DNA of 60,165 bases from Cyclobacteriaceae bacterium (GTDB lineage: Bacteria > Bacteroidota > Bacteroidia > Cytophagales > Cyclobacteriaceae): contig JALHOT010000008.1 in assembly GCA_022842845.1 (NCBI GenBank), positions 1 through 60,165 on the forward strand, read 5' to 3'. Under the pieces are notes generated by a model. It ran no database searches, was not told the origin of the DNA, and saw only the letters and a program-made list of their open reading frames with translations. This document shows, in pieces, positions 36,016-45,739 of this stretch (positions are counted from its first letter, which is position 1; the number at the start of each line of letters is the position of its first letter). The position numbers and the translations under genes are program-made.

Positions 36016-36027
36016 GATACATGTATC
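36016..36027. promoter_or_regulatory. 12-bp palindrome in the kinase/phosphatase intergenic region
   Basis: GATACATGTATC is a perfect palindrome 66 bases upstream of the kinase start and about 196 bases before the phosphatase start. It could be a regulator site; a single 12-bp palindrome is weak evidence. The rest of the gap (35951-36222) shows nothing convincing. Confidence 0.3.
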
Positions 36028-36222
36028 CATCGATTAAACAAGATATGGCGTTCGTAGCAAAATGTTATTTGGGTAATTCTCTGACATCGATAATTTTATT
36101 AGGATGAAAGTAAATTACAAGCTTAACGGATGTAACAGAGATGGTCGTAGTTCGGCTTTAACCCCTCATCCAATTTTTGTATCATTGCAGGCTAATTTCC
36201 AAACTGCGTTTATTTAGGTTTA

Positions 36223-38289
36223 ATGCGTACCAAAGCCCTTACACGCCTGCTCTTTACCATTGCTGTGTTTACATGGCTGGCCTTGGTGTTTACGGACTTA
36301 AGCATACATTTCAGCCTCTCGAATGGCCTGAAGCCTGAGATAGCCGCCTGGCTGCCAACGGTTATCCTCAACATTTACATTATCGTTCTTTTCTATTATT
36401 ACAAGTTTAAAATTGAAAGAGACGAGTCTCTTAACTTTATTGATTTACTCTGGCGTGTCTTTGCAACAGGTCTTGTCTCTACTGTCATTTCATTGTTACT
36501 GCGCCTGATTGAAATGCTATTAGGCGGCACAAAACTGACCAGCCACTTTCTATATTTAGAGTTCACCTACCTGATCAATTTAGGACTGATGGTGAGTGTA
36601 TTACTCTGCGCCTTCATGGCCTGGAAGCGTCTCATCCTTTATCAAAAGTCCAAATGGCTTATTCGTTTGTGGACATTCTTTGAAGTGGGAATGATTCTCT
36701 CCCTCTTGTATAACAGCTTGAGCGCACCTTTTGTGCAACGATATTACGAATACGTGCTGGGCCTTTTTGTATTAACGGGCCTGGTGCTTTCTGGGAATAT
36801 GAAATGGGTGGCCTACCTTAATTTCAGACAGAAGTGGACAGGCCTATTGTTGCTACTCTTAACCATTTTTTACCTTTTCTACATATTCATTACATCGGGC
36901 GCTTTAGTACCGGAGGATGCCACCACCTTACAAGTAATCAGCCACTCCAATCACATCTTCATTTCGTCCTTGATGATTTTCGTGGCCATTTACAGTATTT
37001 TCTCTTTCCTGGTGATCCTGTTCAACCTGCCTACTACATCAGTATTTGAGCAGAAGCTAGAGGAGGTAGTGAACTTTCAAAGAATCAGTCAATCCATTCA
37101 GACTGAACAAAATGAAGAAAGTGTTTACAATATACTCTTAGAAACTTCGGTAAGCACCGTTTTTGCCGATGCCGCCTGGCTAGAGATAAACGGCACCAAA
37201 GAAGAACACAGGCTTTATACCTACGAGATTTCAGAAAAGGAAGCACGTGATATTATCGACCATCTGGCCAAGCAGCAAGTGCGTGGCTTACTAGATCAGA
37301 ATCAGGATAAGACGCGCAATCTTTCCAAACATTTGGGATCCTTGAGAGGCTCCCGTTTCCGTTCTATTCTGGCATACCCAATTTATGTAAAGGGCGAGAA
37401 CATTGGCACCTTGGCCTTGCTGAAAGAATTGCCTGAAGGCTTCAATAAGGAGATGAATAAAATCGTTTCCACATTTGCCAATCAGGCAGGCATATCTATC
37501 GAGAACTTCCGCTTAATGGAAGAGGCCTTACAGAATGAGCGATACAAAGAAGAATTAAAAATTGCCAAGACTGTTCAGAAAAGTTTGTTGCCCCAGCAAC
37601 TTGAGTTCGATCACCATTTTGATTTAGTGGCGTTTTCAGAATCGGCTGATGAAGTAGGGGGTGATTACTATGATTCCCTTCGCATCAACGATCACCAAAC
37701 TGCCTTGATTATTGCAGACGTTTCTGGTAAGGGAACAACTGCTGCTTTTCATATGTCACAAATGAAGGGAATCTTTCACAGCCTGGCGCAGGGTTGTGAC
37801 GATCCTCAGGAATTTATGTTCAGGGCTAACCAGGCCTTGATTCACTGTTTGGAAAGAGGATCATTTATCAGTGCCATTTTCTTTGTAATTGACACCAAAG
37901 AGCAAACAGTTAAATACGCACGCGCTGGCCATTGTCCTGTGTTGTATTACAATAGTTTAACTGACAATGCCGACTATTTTAAAGACAAGGGAGTTGCTTT
38001 AGGCATGGTGCGAAACAAAAGTTATAAGGAATTCATTCAACAGAATGAATTTAAATATGCCCCTAACGATGTGATGGTGTTGTACACCGATGGTATTACA
38101 GAGGCGAAGAATAATAAGAACGAACAATTTGGAGACGAAAGACTTAACAAGGTGTTATGCGAAGTTAAAAGCTTGTCGCCTTCACAAATACAGGAGCATT
38201 TGATTAATCGCCTTTACGAATTCTCAGGCACTGATAACATTGACGATGATTATACAACCATGATCATCAAGTTTAAATCCAGAACTTAA
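36223..38289 (+). CDS. Membrane-bound SpoIIE/PP2C-type phosphatase with GAF domain
   Basis: 688 residues. Eight or so transmembrane helices occupy residues 8-275. A GAF domain spans about 285-425, and the PP2C-like SpoIIE phosphatase domain covers about 440-688. Metal-binding acidic motifs are visible: DEVGGDYYDS, IADVSGKG, YTDGITEA and DDDYTTMII. Such phosphatases dephosphorylate STAS-domain antagonists to start partner switching. The next two genes encode exactly the STAS protein and the ATP-binding kinase, so this is the sensor-phosphatase of a complete module. The membrane part and the GAF domain probably receive the signal. Confidence 0.92.
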   Translation: MRTKALTRLLFTIAVFTWLALVFTDLSIHFSLSNGLKPEIAAWLPTVILNIYIIVLFYYYKFKIERDESLNFIDLLWRVFATGLVSTVISLLLRLIEMLLGGTKLTSHFLYLEFTYLINLGLMVSVLLCAFMAWKRLILYQKSKWLIRLWTFFEVGMILSLLYNSLSAPFVQRYYEYVLGLFVLTGLVLSGNMKWVAYLNFRQKWTGLLLLLLTIFYLFYIFITSGALVPEDATTLQVISHSNHIFISSLMIFVAIYSIFSFLVILFNLPTTSVFEQKLEEVVNFQRISQSIQTEQNEESVYNILLETSVSTVFADAAWLEINGTKEEHRLYTYEISEKEARDIIDHLAKQQVRGLLDQNQDKTRNLSKHLGSLRGSRFRSILAYPIYVKGENIGTLALLKELPEGFNKEMNKIVSTFANQAGISIENFRLMEEALQNERYKEELKIAKTVQKSLLPQQLEFDHHFDLVAFSESADEVGGDYYDSLRINDHQTALIIADVSGKGTTAAFHMSQMKGIFHSLAQGCDDPQEFMFRANQALIHCLERGSFISAIFFVIDTKEQTVKYARAGHCPVLYYNSLTDNADYFKDKGVALGMVRNKSYKEFIQQNEFKYAPNDVMVLYTDGITEAKNNKNEQFGDERLNKVLCEVKSLSPSQIQEHLINRLYEFSGTDNIDDDYTTMIIKFKSRT

Positions 38290-38310
38290 TTTGAAAAAAA
38301 CCGTTTAACC

Positions 38311-38649
38311 ATGATACATATTAAGCGATTACAAGAAGACGGGGCCGATGTGGTGGCGTTGGTGGGCGAGATTGATGCAAGCTCTTCGATAGACTTAGAT
38401 TTGGCTATTGCCAAAAGTGTTGGAGACGGCTTTACCAAGATACTCATCGATTGTTCCTCATTAGAATACATCTCTTCTGCCGGCCTCGGTGTCTTTATGT
38501 CGTACATAGAAGAGTTTAGAGAAAAGAGCATTCAGATGGTTCTTTTTGGCATGAACGAAAAGGTGGCAAATACGTTTCAAATATTAGGCTTGAATGAGTT
38601 GCTGAAAATTGCAGTTGATAAGGTAGGAGCTAAGCAAATGTTGGCATGA
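38311..38649 (+). CDS. STAS-domain anti-sigma factor antagonist
   Basis: 112 residues making one STAS domain. The phosphorylatable Ser is in the motif YISSAGLGV (Ser55/Ser56), as in SpoIIAA and RsbV. In these systems the unphosphorylated antagonist binds the RsbW-like kinase and frees its other partner. It follows the phosphatase gene by 21 bases and overlaps the kinase gene by four bases (ATGA), giving tight stoichiometric coupling. Confidence 0.93.
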   Translation: MIHIKRLQEDGADVVALVGEIDASSSIDLDLAIAKSVGDGFTKILIDCSSLEYISSAGLGVFMSYIEEFREKSIQMVLFGMNEKVANTFQILGLNELLKIAVDKVGAKQMLA

Positions 38650-39071
38650 TTTATAAGCAAAAAGTCGGCTGTAAGCTGGAGAACTTAAAACCTCTCCGCG
38701 ATTTCATCAGGGAGTCGCTGGCTCACCATGGTGTGCATGAACTGCACATCAGCGAAATCGTGTTGGCCCTGGATGAGATGTGCTCCAACCTGATGATACA
38801 CGCACATCACTGTAATCCACTTGATCTTTTCGAACTCAGAATAACGGTAGAACCAGGTAAACCTGTTGTTTTTGAAATCATAGATGATGGTACCGTTTTC
38901 GACATCACAAAATTTGAAGGCCCTGAAATAGACAGCCTTGTGCATGATAAACGCAAGGGCGGTTTGGGTATACGTTTAGTTAAATCTATTATGGATAAAA
39001 TAGAATATACACAACGTGATGGTTCTAATGTTTGCCGCCTTGAAAAACAAGTGCGAAAAGCCACAGCCTGA
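38646..39071 (+). CDS. RsbW/SpoIIAB-like ATP-binding anti-sigma kinase
   Basis: 141 residues with a GHKL ATPase fold: N box LDEMCSNLMIHA, G1 DDGTVFD and G2 GGLGIRLV. In the classical systems such a protein phosphorylates the STAS antagonist and inhibits a sigma factor. No sigma-B/F-type sigma gene lies in the window, so the target held by this kinase is unknown; it may not be a sigma factor at all. Translationally coupled to the STAS gene. Confidence 0.92.
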   Translation: MIYKQKVGCKLENLKPLRDFIRESLAHHGVHELHISEIVLALDEMCSNLMIHAHHCNPLDLFELRITVEPGKPVVFEIIDDGTVFDITKFEGPEIDSLVHDKRKGGLGIRLVKSIMDKIEYTQRDGSNVCRLEKQVRKATA

Positions 39072-39118
39072 TTTTTTTAACCCCAACATCATTTCAATCC
39101 TAACAAGTCCTTTGTGTT

Positions 39119-41074
39119 ATGTGTGTTAGATTACTTTACAGCTTCATCGTTTTTTTTATACTTTCTTCAAATCAGGTATTCTCACAAAAAGCAGCCAAGT
39201 CGCTTAATCTGTTTACCATCAACAAAAAGGCTGTCAGTTCGGATGAGTTTATCTATCTCTACAAAAAAAATCACCGTGACAAAGAAGGAGAGTTCAACCA
39301 GGATAAAATTGAAGAATACCTGGATTTGTATATCAAATTCAAATTGAAGGTAGAGGAGGCTCGCCAGCGTGGCATGGATACTACGAGCAAGTTCACCAAA
39401 GAATATCTGGGCTATAAAGAAGCCTTAAGAAAGCCATACTTACCCGACAACAAACTGGTCGATAGCCTGGCACAGCTTACCTACAGTAGAATGCTGGAGG
39501 AGGTAAAGGCTTCCCACATACTAATTCGCGTAGCGCCTGATGCAAGTCCTGCCGATACTTTGAAAGCTTACAACAAGATCACAGACATTAAAAAGCGTAT
39601 TGAGGCTGGTGAAGACTTTGGAACAGTAGCCATCAATGCATCTGAAGACCCGTCAGCCAAAAGCAATGAGGGCAGCTTGGGCTATTTCACAGCCTTGCAA
39701 ATGGTGTACCCTTTTGAGACGGCTGCTTATACAACGCCCGTAGGTGATCTTAGCAAGCCTGTCCGTACCCGTTTTGGTTACCACCTTATTAAAGTGGTTG
39801 ACAAGCGAAAGGCTGTGGGCGAAGTAGAAGTATCGCACATCTTGATTCGGAGTGGAAAAGACCGCGATGATGCCACCACTAAACGTCAAGCTTTTGAGGT
39901 GTATGACCGGCTTCAGGGAGGCATGAATTGGGATGAATTGTGCCGCCAGTATTCGGAAGATGTCAGCACTAAAGATACCGGAGGCAGGCTTAGGCCCTTC
40001 GGTGTGGGTGCCATGACATCCGTTCCGGAATTTGAAAAGACAGCCTTTTCTTTATTAAACCCCGGTGATTATTCCGCGCCATTTTCTTCTCAGTATGGAT
40101 GGCATATTGTTAAGCTGGAAAGAAAAATACCGGTGCCCAGTTATCAGGAATTAGAGGCCTCTTTAAAGAGCCGGGTAAGCAGAGATGAAAGAATGCAAAC
40201 CGCGAAAGAGTCTATTCAGAAGTCTTTGCGCAGCAAATATAAGTTTACAGAAGTGGCAGAAACGAAACGGCAAGTGATGCTTGTGGCGGACAGCGCTCTG
40301 CAACGTGCTGCGTGGAAAAAACCTGAAAACAATCTTCAACAACTTACCCTGTTTTCGCTGCAAGGACTTCCGGTAAAGGCCGATAAATTTTTTGAGTATG
40401 TACTGGGCAATCAAAAAGCCAACAAATTGTTGCCATCAAATTATTTCAATCAGCTCTATGAAAATTTTGTAAATGCAAGCATTGAGGGAGTAGTGGAGCA
40501 ATCGTTGATGCAGACAAACGCAGACTATCGCTATTTAAGTAATGAATATTATGAAGGCATTTTGCTGTTCGATATCATGGAGAAAGAGGTTTGGAACAGG
40601 GCATCCGATGATAGCCTGGGGCAGCGTAATTATTTCAACCAAAACAGTGCAAAGTATACTGCAGGCGAAAGAGCCCAGGCATTGATTTACAGTTCTTCAA
40701 AAAGCGAATCAATCACGTTACTACAAAATCTACTAGCGGCAGATTCAGTTGTGAAAGATAGTTTTCTAAAGAAAAATGCAATTCGCTTTGAGCAGGGAAG
40801 ATTTGAGCAAAAGGACCGGAATGTGTTGGCAAAACTTGCGTGGAAGCCAGGGTTGTCCAAAGTAGAGTTAGACGGAATTTCTTACCTTGTGCAGATTGAC
40901 AACATACTGCCCCCTGGCGACCGAACGTTTGAAGAAGCGAAAGGTCTTTTGGTAGCAGATTATCAAACTTATCTGGAGAATCAATGGCTAACGGAACTTC
41001 AGCAGAAGTACCCCGTGAAAATACATGCGAAGGGTAAGAAATATGTTTTGGAGAAACTTACAAATGCAAACTGA
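39119..41074 (+). CDS. Exported PpiC-type peptidyl-prolyl isomerase with two parvulin domains
   Basis: 651 residues with a signal peptide (end near QVFSQ). A SurA-like helical chaperone region (about 30-125) precedes two parvulin domains at about 125-235 and 240-345, each with the VSHIL-type start and GYHLIK/GWHIVK end. The C-terminal 300 residues are helical and mixed. It assists folding of exported, probably outer-membrane, proteins in the periplasm. It is the first of three overlapping chaperone genes; the next start lies 11 bases inside its end. Confidence 0.9.
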   Translation: MCVRLLYSFIVFFILSSNQVFSQKAAKSLNLFTINKKAVSSDEFIYLYKKNHRDKEGEFNQDKIEEYLDLYIKFKLKVEEARQRGMDTTSKFTKEYLGYKEALRKPYLPDNKLVDSLAQLTYSRMLEEVKASHILIRVAPDASPADTLKAYNKITDIKKRIEAGEDFGTVAINASEDPSAKSNEGSLGYFTALQMVYPFETAAYTTPVGDLSKPVRTRFGYHLIKVVDKRKAVGEVEVSHILIRSGKDRDDATTKRQAFEVYDRLQGGMNWDELCRQYSEDVSTKDTGGRLRPFGVGAMTSVPEFEKTAFSLLNPGDYSAPFSSQYGWHIVKLERKIPVPSYQELEASLKSRVSRDERMQTAKESIQKSLRSKYKFTEVAETKRQVMLVADSALQRAAWKKPENNLQQLTLFSLQGLPVKADKFFEYVLGNQKANKLLPSNYFNQLYENFVNASIEGVVEQSLMQTNADYRYLSNEYYEGILLFDIMEKEVWNRASDDSLGQRNYFNQNSAKYTAGERAQALIYSSSKSESITLLQNLLAADSVVKDSFLKKNAIRFEQGRFEQKDRNVLAKLAWKPGLSKVELDGISYLVQIDNILPPGDRTFEEAKGLLVADYQTYLENQWLTELQQKYPVKIHAKGKKYVLEKLTNAN

Positions 41075-41972
41075 TTTACGCCATTTTAAGGTGAAAGCAT
41101 CCTTCTCGCAGTTGGCAAGCCTAGTCTTGGTTTTGCTGTTGTTTTCATGCGATTTGATCAAGCGAAAAAGCGACACAGAAACTGATAACATCAGGCCCTC
41201 GGCCGCCCGCGTAGGCGATACATATCTTTATTTGGATGAGTTGGCTGGTATCGTGCCCCCCGGAACGCCCAAGGCCGACAGTACTACCCGAATGGATGCT
41301 TATGTTAACAGCTGGATTCGTAAGCAATTACTAATCAAACAGGCCGGCCGTCAAATAGACATTAATAATGCAGAGGTAGAGAGGAAAATTCTTGATTATC
41401 GTTACAGCCTGATCGCCTACGAATATCAAACCTACTATATCAAGCAGAATCTCGATACAGTGGTTTCTGAAAGTGAGATACAGCAGTACTATGATCAACA
41501 TCCTGATAATTTTGTGCTAAAGCAAAATATTGTAAGAGCCACCTTCTTGAAAGTACCCCAAAGTGCCCCACGGACTCAAAAAATTAAAGACCTGATCTTC
41601 TCTAAGCGTGAAAAGGATAAAGAAGAACTTAAGTCATATTGTCTTAGTTTTGCGGCTGCCTATCACCTGGCAGATTCAAGCTGGATGGAGTTTGATGAAC
41701 TGGTAAAGGCTTCGCCTCTCGTGGGCATACCCGATAAGGTTCAGTTTTTAAAGAGAACTCCTTATTACGAAACCACCGATGAGGCATATTTATACTTTTT
41801 AAAAGTTGAGGAGTATCGCATATCAGATAACCTGTCTCCTATACAATTCGTAAGAGATGAAATTATCAACGTAATTCTTAACAAAAGAAAAGTTGAATTA
41901 GCAAAGCGCTTAGATGATGAAGTTTTTAGTAAAGCACAAGAGAATAATGAGTTTCAAATATTTAACAAGTAG
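41064..41972 (+). CDS. SurA/PpiC-like chaperone lipoprotein without clear parvulin motif
   Basis: About 302 residues from ATG 41064; earlier in-frame starts at 41025 and 41043 would add residues with no function ahead of the signal. The lipobox is LLLFSC. The protein has the SurA N-terminal helical layout (MDAYVNSWIRKQLLIKQAG), but the middle region where a parvulin domain would sit (VRATFLKVPQSAP) lacks the conserved isomerase motifs. It is probably a chaperone-only partner of the two neighbouring isomerases. It overlaps the upstream gene by 11 bases and the downstream by 26. Confidence 0.75.
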   Translation: MQTDLRHFKVKASFSQLASLVLVLLLFSCDLIKRKSDTETDNIRPSAARVGDTYLYLDELAGIVPPGTPKADSTTRMDAYVNSWIRKQLLIKQAGRQIDINNAEVERKILDYRYSLIAYEYQTYYIKQNLDTVVSESEIQQYYDQHPDNFVLKQNIVRATFLKVPQSAPRTQKIKDLIFSKREKDKEELKSYCLSFAAAYHLADSSWMEFDELVKASPLVGIPDKVQFLKRTPYYETTDEAYLYFLKVEEYRISDNLSPIQFVRDEIINVILNKRKVELAKRLDDEVFSKAQENNEFQIFNK

Positions 41973-43308
41973 ATCGGTGAGATGGAGCTACACCATTGCC
42001 TTGCTGCTGGCAGCCGCAAGTGCTTTTGGCCAGACAGAAAATAAGGGTTTTGTAGTAGATGAAATCATAGCCAAGGTTGATAACTATATAGTTCTGAAAT
42101 CAGAATTGGAAAGAGCCTATCAGGACTACATCACCAACGGAGGTACGCCTTCACAAGAGGCACGGTGCCAATACCTGGCTATTTTGATTCGCAACAAACT
42201 GATGGTAGCTAAAGCAGAGATAGACTCAGTCATTGTGGAAGAATCGCAGGTTGACAATAACCTGCAAAGAAGATTTGATTTGATCATGAGCCAGTATAAT
42301 GGCTCTGCGCAACAAATAGAAGCAGCCTACGGTAAATCGATAGAACAGATAAAAGCAGACATTTATGATCTGGTAAAAGAGCAATTGATTGTACAAAGAA
42401 TGCAGGACGAGATTACCAAAGATGTAACGGTGACTCCTTCTGAGGTAAAGCGTTTCTTCAATAGCATCCCTAAAGACTCCATTCCGTTTTTATCTGCCGA
42501 GGTAGAAGTAGCGCAAATTGTGCGTGTAGCCCAGGTAAGCGAAGTGCAAAAAGATGAAACAAAGGGAAAACTTATTGAGATTAGGGAGAGCATTTTGAAG
42601 GGAGAAGATTTCAATGCCTTAGCCAGAAAATACTCAGCAGACCCAAGCGTGGTAAGCAATGGTGGTAATATGGGTTTTGTGGGCAGGGGCATGATGGTGC
42701 CTGAATATGAGGCGATGTGTTTTAAATTAAAGCCAGGAGAAATATCAATGCCTGTTGAAACATCCTTCGGCTTTCACATCATACAATTGATCGAAAGAAG
42801 AGGTAATGAATACAATTCGCGCCATATTCTGATGTCACCCTCACCCTCAGAGGAAGACCTAAAGGCGGCTACGTATTATTTGGACAGCATCCGAACATTG
42901 GTACTGGCTGACAGCATGACTTTCGATAAAGCGGCTAAGGAATTTTCAGAAGATGAACAGACGAAAAACTCTGGAGGCTTCTTTGTAGATCAGGATGGTG
43001 GAAGTTATGTATCTGTCGATGAACTTGACCCTGTTATATTTTTCAACCTTGATACCATGAAGGTTGGCAATATATCCAAACCGATTGCCTACAGAACAGA
43101 CCAGCAAAAAGATGCTGTACGAATATTTTATTACAAATCGAGAATACCACCCCACCAGGCTTCTCTTAAAGACGACTGGAATAAGATCGAAAGCTTCACA
43201 CTCAACGACAAAAAAAACAGGGTTTTATATAAGTGGTTTGAGAAAGCCCGTCAAGATGTTTTCATTAGCATAGATCCTACTTACGAGTATTGCGGACTAC
43301 TGGAATAA
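41947..43308 (+). CDS. surA: SurA-type periplasmic chaperone and isomerase
   Basis: About 453 residues from ATG 41947. An earlier in-frame ATG at 41914 would put 11 extra residues before the signal peptide (end near AFGQT), so I prefer 41947. The SurA N-terminal chaperone region (FVVDEIIAKVDNYIVLKSEL) covers about 30-170. A complete parvulin domain (VAQIV to GFHIIQ) lies at about 180-285, and a second, weaker one at about 288-390 (SRHILM). SurA escorts outer-membrane proteins to the BAM complex. The start lies 26 bases inside the preceding gene. Confidence 0.88.
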   Translation: MSFKYLTSRSVRWSYTIALLLAAASAFGQTENKGFVVDEIIAKVDNYIVLKSELERAYQDYITNGGTPSQEARCQYLAILIRNKLMVAKAEIDSVIVEESQVDNNLQRRFDLIMSQYNGSAQQIEAAYGKSIEQIKADIYDLVKEQLIVQRMQDEITKDVTVTPSEVKRFFNSIPKDSIPFLSAEVEVAQIVRVAQVSEVQKDETKGKLIEIRESILKGEDFNALARKYSADPSVVSNGGNMGFVGRGMMVPEYEAMCFKLKPGEISMPVETSFGFHIIQLIERRGNEYNSRHILMSPSPSEEDLKAATYYLDSIRTLVLADSMTFDKAAKEFSEDEQTKNSGGFFVDQDGGSYVSVDELDPVIFFNLDTMKVGNISKPIAYRTDQQKDAVRIFYYKSRIPPHQASLKDDWNKIESFTLNDKKNRVLYKWFEKARQDVFISIDPTYEYCGLLE

Positions 43309-43312
43309 ACCC

Positions 43313-44284
43313 ATGACAAAACTTTTTGCGAATGATGTAGAAGCAGCTGATGCCCTGGCCGCTTCATTTAAAAAAATGCAGGCCGAAATCGGTAAAGTGA
43401 TTATCGGTCAAAATGATGTGGTACGCCTTGTGCTGACGGGTATTTTTTGTCACGGGCATTCATTACTGGTTGGTGTACCCGGCCTGGCCAAGACATTGCT
43501 GGTACAAACCATTGCTTCCGCCCTCGATCTTGACTTTAAACGCATTCAGTTCACCCCGGATTTAATGCCATCAGATATTGTGGGTGCAGAAACCCTTGAT
43601 AAGGAACGCAATCTGAAATTTGTGAAGGGGCCGATTTTCTCCAATATTATTTTGGCTGACGAAATTAACAGGACCCCGCCAAAAACGCAGGCCGCTTTGC
43701 TGGAATCTATGCAGGAGTATACAGTTACCATAGGTGGTGTAAAGCATGAGTTGCCTCAACCATTCTTTGTTTTAGCAACGCAAAACCCAATCGAACAAGA
43801 AGGCACATACCCGCTGCCAGAAGCACAGCTTGATCGTTTCATGTTCAATATTCTCCTCAATTATCCTGGTTTTGCAGAGGAGGTCGCTGTTGTAAAGGCA
43901 ACTACCTCTGATCGATTACCCAAAGCAGAGAAGGTGGTAAGTGCAGACGAGATTGTAGCATTTCAACATTTAGTTAGGAGAGTACCGGTGCCCGATAATG
44001 TTGTGGAGTATGCAGTGTCCTTATCGAGTAAAACCAGACCTCAAACACCTGGAGCTGCACCGTTGGCCAACGATTTTTTAGAATGGGGCGCAGGGCCTCG
44101 TGCATCTCAATACCTTATATTAGGAGCCAAGTGTAATGCACTGTTTAATGGTAAATATTCTCCAGACATTGAAGATGTGCAGGCCATCGCTAAACCCGTG
44201 CTCCGTCATCGTATCGTTCGAAATTTTAAAGCGGAGGCAGAAGGAATCTCTGTCGATGATATAGTCGATCGTTTGATGGCCTAA
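43313..44284 (+). CDS. MoxR-family AAA+ ATPase
   Basis: 323 residues. Walker A is GVPGLAKT, Walker B is ILADEINRTPPKTQAALLE, and the sensor regions follow (LATQNPIEQEGTYPLPEAQLDRF). MoxR ATPases act as chaperones in assembling or activating protein complexes, usually beside DUF58 and von Willebrand-A genes. Here it follows surA by four bases and is followed by a histidine kinase gene; no DUF58 gene is present, so its client must be encoded elsewhere. Confidence 0.95.
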   Translation: MTKLFANDVEAADALAASFKKMQAEIGKVIIGQNDVVRLVLTGIFCHGHSLLVGVPGLAKTLLVQTIASALDLDFKRIQFTPDLMPSDIVGAETLDKERNLKFVKGPIFSNIILADEINRTPPKTQAALLESMQEYTVTIGGVKHELPQPFFVLATQNPIEQEGTYPLPEAQLDRFMFNILLNYPGFAEEVAVVKATTSDRLPKAEKVVSADEIVAFQHLVRRVPVPDNVVEYAVSLSSKTRPQTPGAAPLANDFLEWGAGPRASQYLILGAKCNALFNGKYSPDIEDVQAIAKPVLRHRIVRNFKAEAEGISVDDIVDRLMA

Positions 44285-44375
44285 ATAAGGAATATCTTAA
44301 TTTTTGATTTGCCCTTACCTTAAAGGCTCTTTGCTTGAATTATTGTATTTTTAATTAAGCAAATCTGCCAAATCT

Positions 44376-45677
44376 ATGATCCGACCTCATGGTGATTGGA
44401 TGGATCGTTTTCTGAACATCCATCCAGACAGGGATATCCCTTTCAAGGAGTATATTGGACTTCGTCTCATTGGCAGAATAGTTTTGGGAGGTAGCTCTTC
44501 AGTAGTCTTTTTCCTTCTTTACAATCTCATCAGGCAAATTGAGAATATTCCTTATGTCTTATATACCCTCTATTTTTTCGTTGCGGGCATTTCGGTTTTA
44601 CTGATCCGGGCTAAGGCCATATTAATTGGCAAAATTGCTTTTGTTTTAGGCTGTCTTTTTTTTCTTTTCACTTTTGCCATTACGGCTCCCATTCATACCG
44701 GTACTCACCTCCACTTAATCCTGCTTGTACTACTCATGATAGCATTGGTGGGAGCAGGCAAACAGAAAATTCTATTGCCAACAGTAGTACTGGTTTACCT
44801 ATTTTATTTATTGGCGTCCTTCCCAGGCTTTGATCCTTTTCAAAGAAGGGTGTTTTCCGAGTCGCAACTGCAAGGGTATTTCATTCTTAATTCAACCACC
44901 TTTTTTGTGATGTATTACCTAATTATTTGGTGGATACTTGATTTGCACAGGCAGTATGAAAACGATCTTAAGCATCATATGTCGCAAGTCGAATTGCAAC
45001 GCGATCAAATGGGCGAGCTTAATAAGAACCTCGACAAGGTTGTATACACAGTAACACACGATTTGAGAGCGCCACTTAATTCATTGCTCGGGTTGCTCAC
45101 CCTGATGGAGAGTGCCAACAAGGAAGAAACACTTGAGTACAGGGCACTTATGCAAAAGCAGATTGCTGCTATGAAGAGCTATATACAAGAGATAGTGGAG
45201 TATAATAGAAACGCTAAAACTAATGTAGAGGAACAAGCCGTTGTGTTGGCCGATTTAATTCAGGAGGTTATTGATACGGTTATGAACACCTCTGATAAGA
45301 AATTACAAGTTGACCTGGTGGTACCCAGGCAAATTATGATTACCAGCGACCCGCTGCGAGTAAAGGTAATTTTATCGAATCTTATCAGTAACTCAGCTAA
45401 ATACAGCGATCCGATTAAGCCGCATAAGACCATCAAGATAGAGGTGAAACAACTGCGTGGCCTGATCGAGACAAGCATTACCGACAATGGTATAGGCATA
45501 GCCGAAGAGCATTTAGCAAAAATATTTGATATGTTTTATCGGGCTACCGACCGTCAGGAAGGCACAGGCCTGGGTTTATTTATTGTCAAGGAAACCATTG
45601 AGAAGCTTGGCGGCCAAATTAGTGTGAGCTCCGAGCTGGGTGTTAGCACCACCTTTAAATTCACCTTGCCAGCATAG
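44376..45677 (+). CDS. Membrane-bound sensor histidine kinase (orphan)
   Basis: 433 residues. Six transmembrane helices occupy about residues 30-190 with only short loops. HisKA has phospho-acceptor His228 in VTHDLRAPLNSLLGL. The HATPase domain shows NLISNSAKYSD, DNGIGIAEEH and GTGLGLFIV. It resembles the kinase core of the PAS kinase at 34118-35950. No response regulator is adjacent. A start at ATG 44400 is also possible. The gap to moxR (91 bases) has a TTTGCTT/AAGCAAA inverted pair, probably not functional. Confidence 0.9.
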   Translation: MIRPHGDWMDRFLNIHPDRDIPFKEYIGLRLIGRIVLGGSSSVVFFLLYNLIRQIENIPYVLYTLYFFVAGISVLLIRAKAILIGKIAFVLGCLFFLFTFAITAPIHTGTHLHLILLVLLMIALVGAGKQKILLPTVVLVYLFYLLASFPGFDPFQRRVFSESQLQGYFILNSTTFFVMYYLIIWWILDLHRQYENDLKHHMSQVELQRDQMGELNKNLDKVVYTVTHDLRAPLNSLLGLLTLMESANKEETLEYRALMQKQIAAMKSYIQEIVEYNRNAKTNVEEQAVVLADLIQEVIDTVMNTSDKKLQVDLVVPRQIMITSDPLRVKVILSNLISNSAKYSDPIKPHKTIKIEVKQLRGLIETSITDNGIGIAEEHLAKIFDMFYRATDRQEGTGLGLFIVKETIEKLGGQISVSSELGVSTTFKFTLPA

Positions 45678-45739
45678 CTGATCTTTAAAGTATTAAAGGA
45701 AATTCACCCTACAATTCTCAAAATCTAGTCTCAAACCTC

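Noticed and set aside
44330-44363. TTTGCTT/AAGCAAA inverted pair between moxR and the histidine kinase gene
   Set aside because: Long AT-rich loop and a short stem in an AT-rich gap; not distinguishable from chance.
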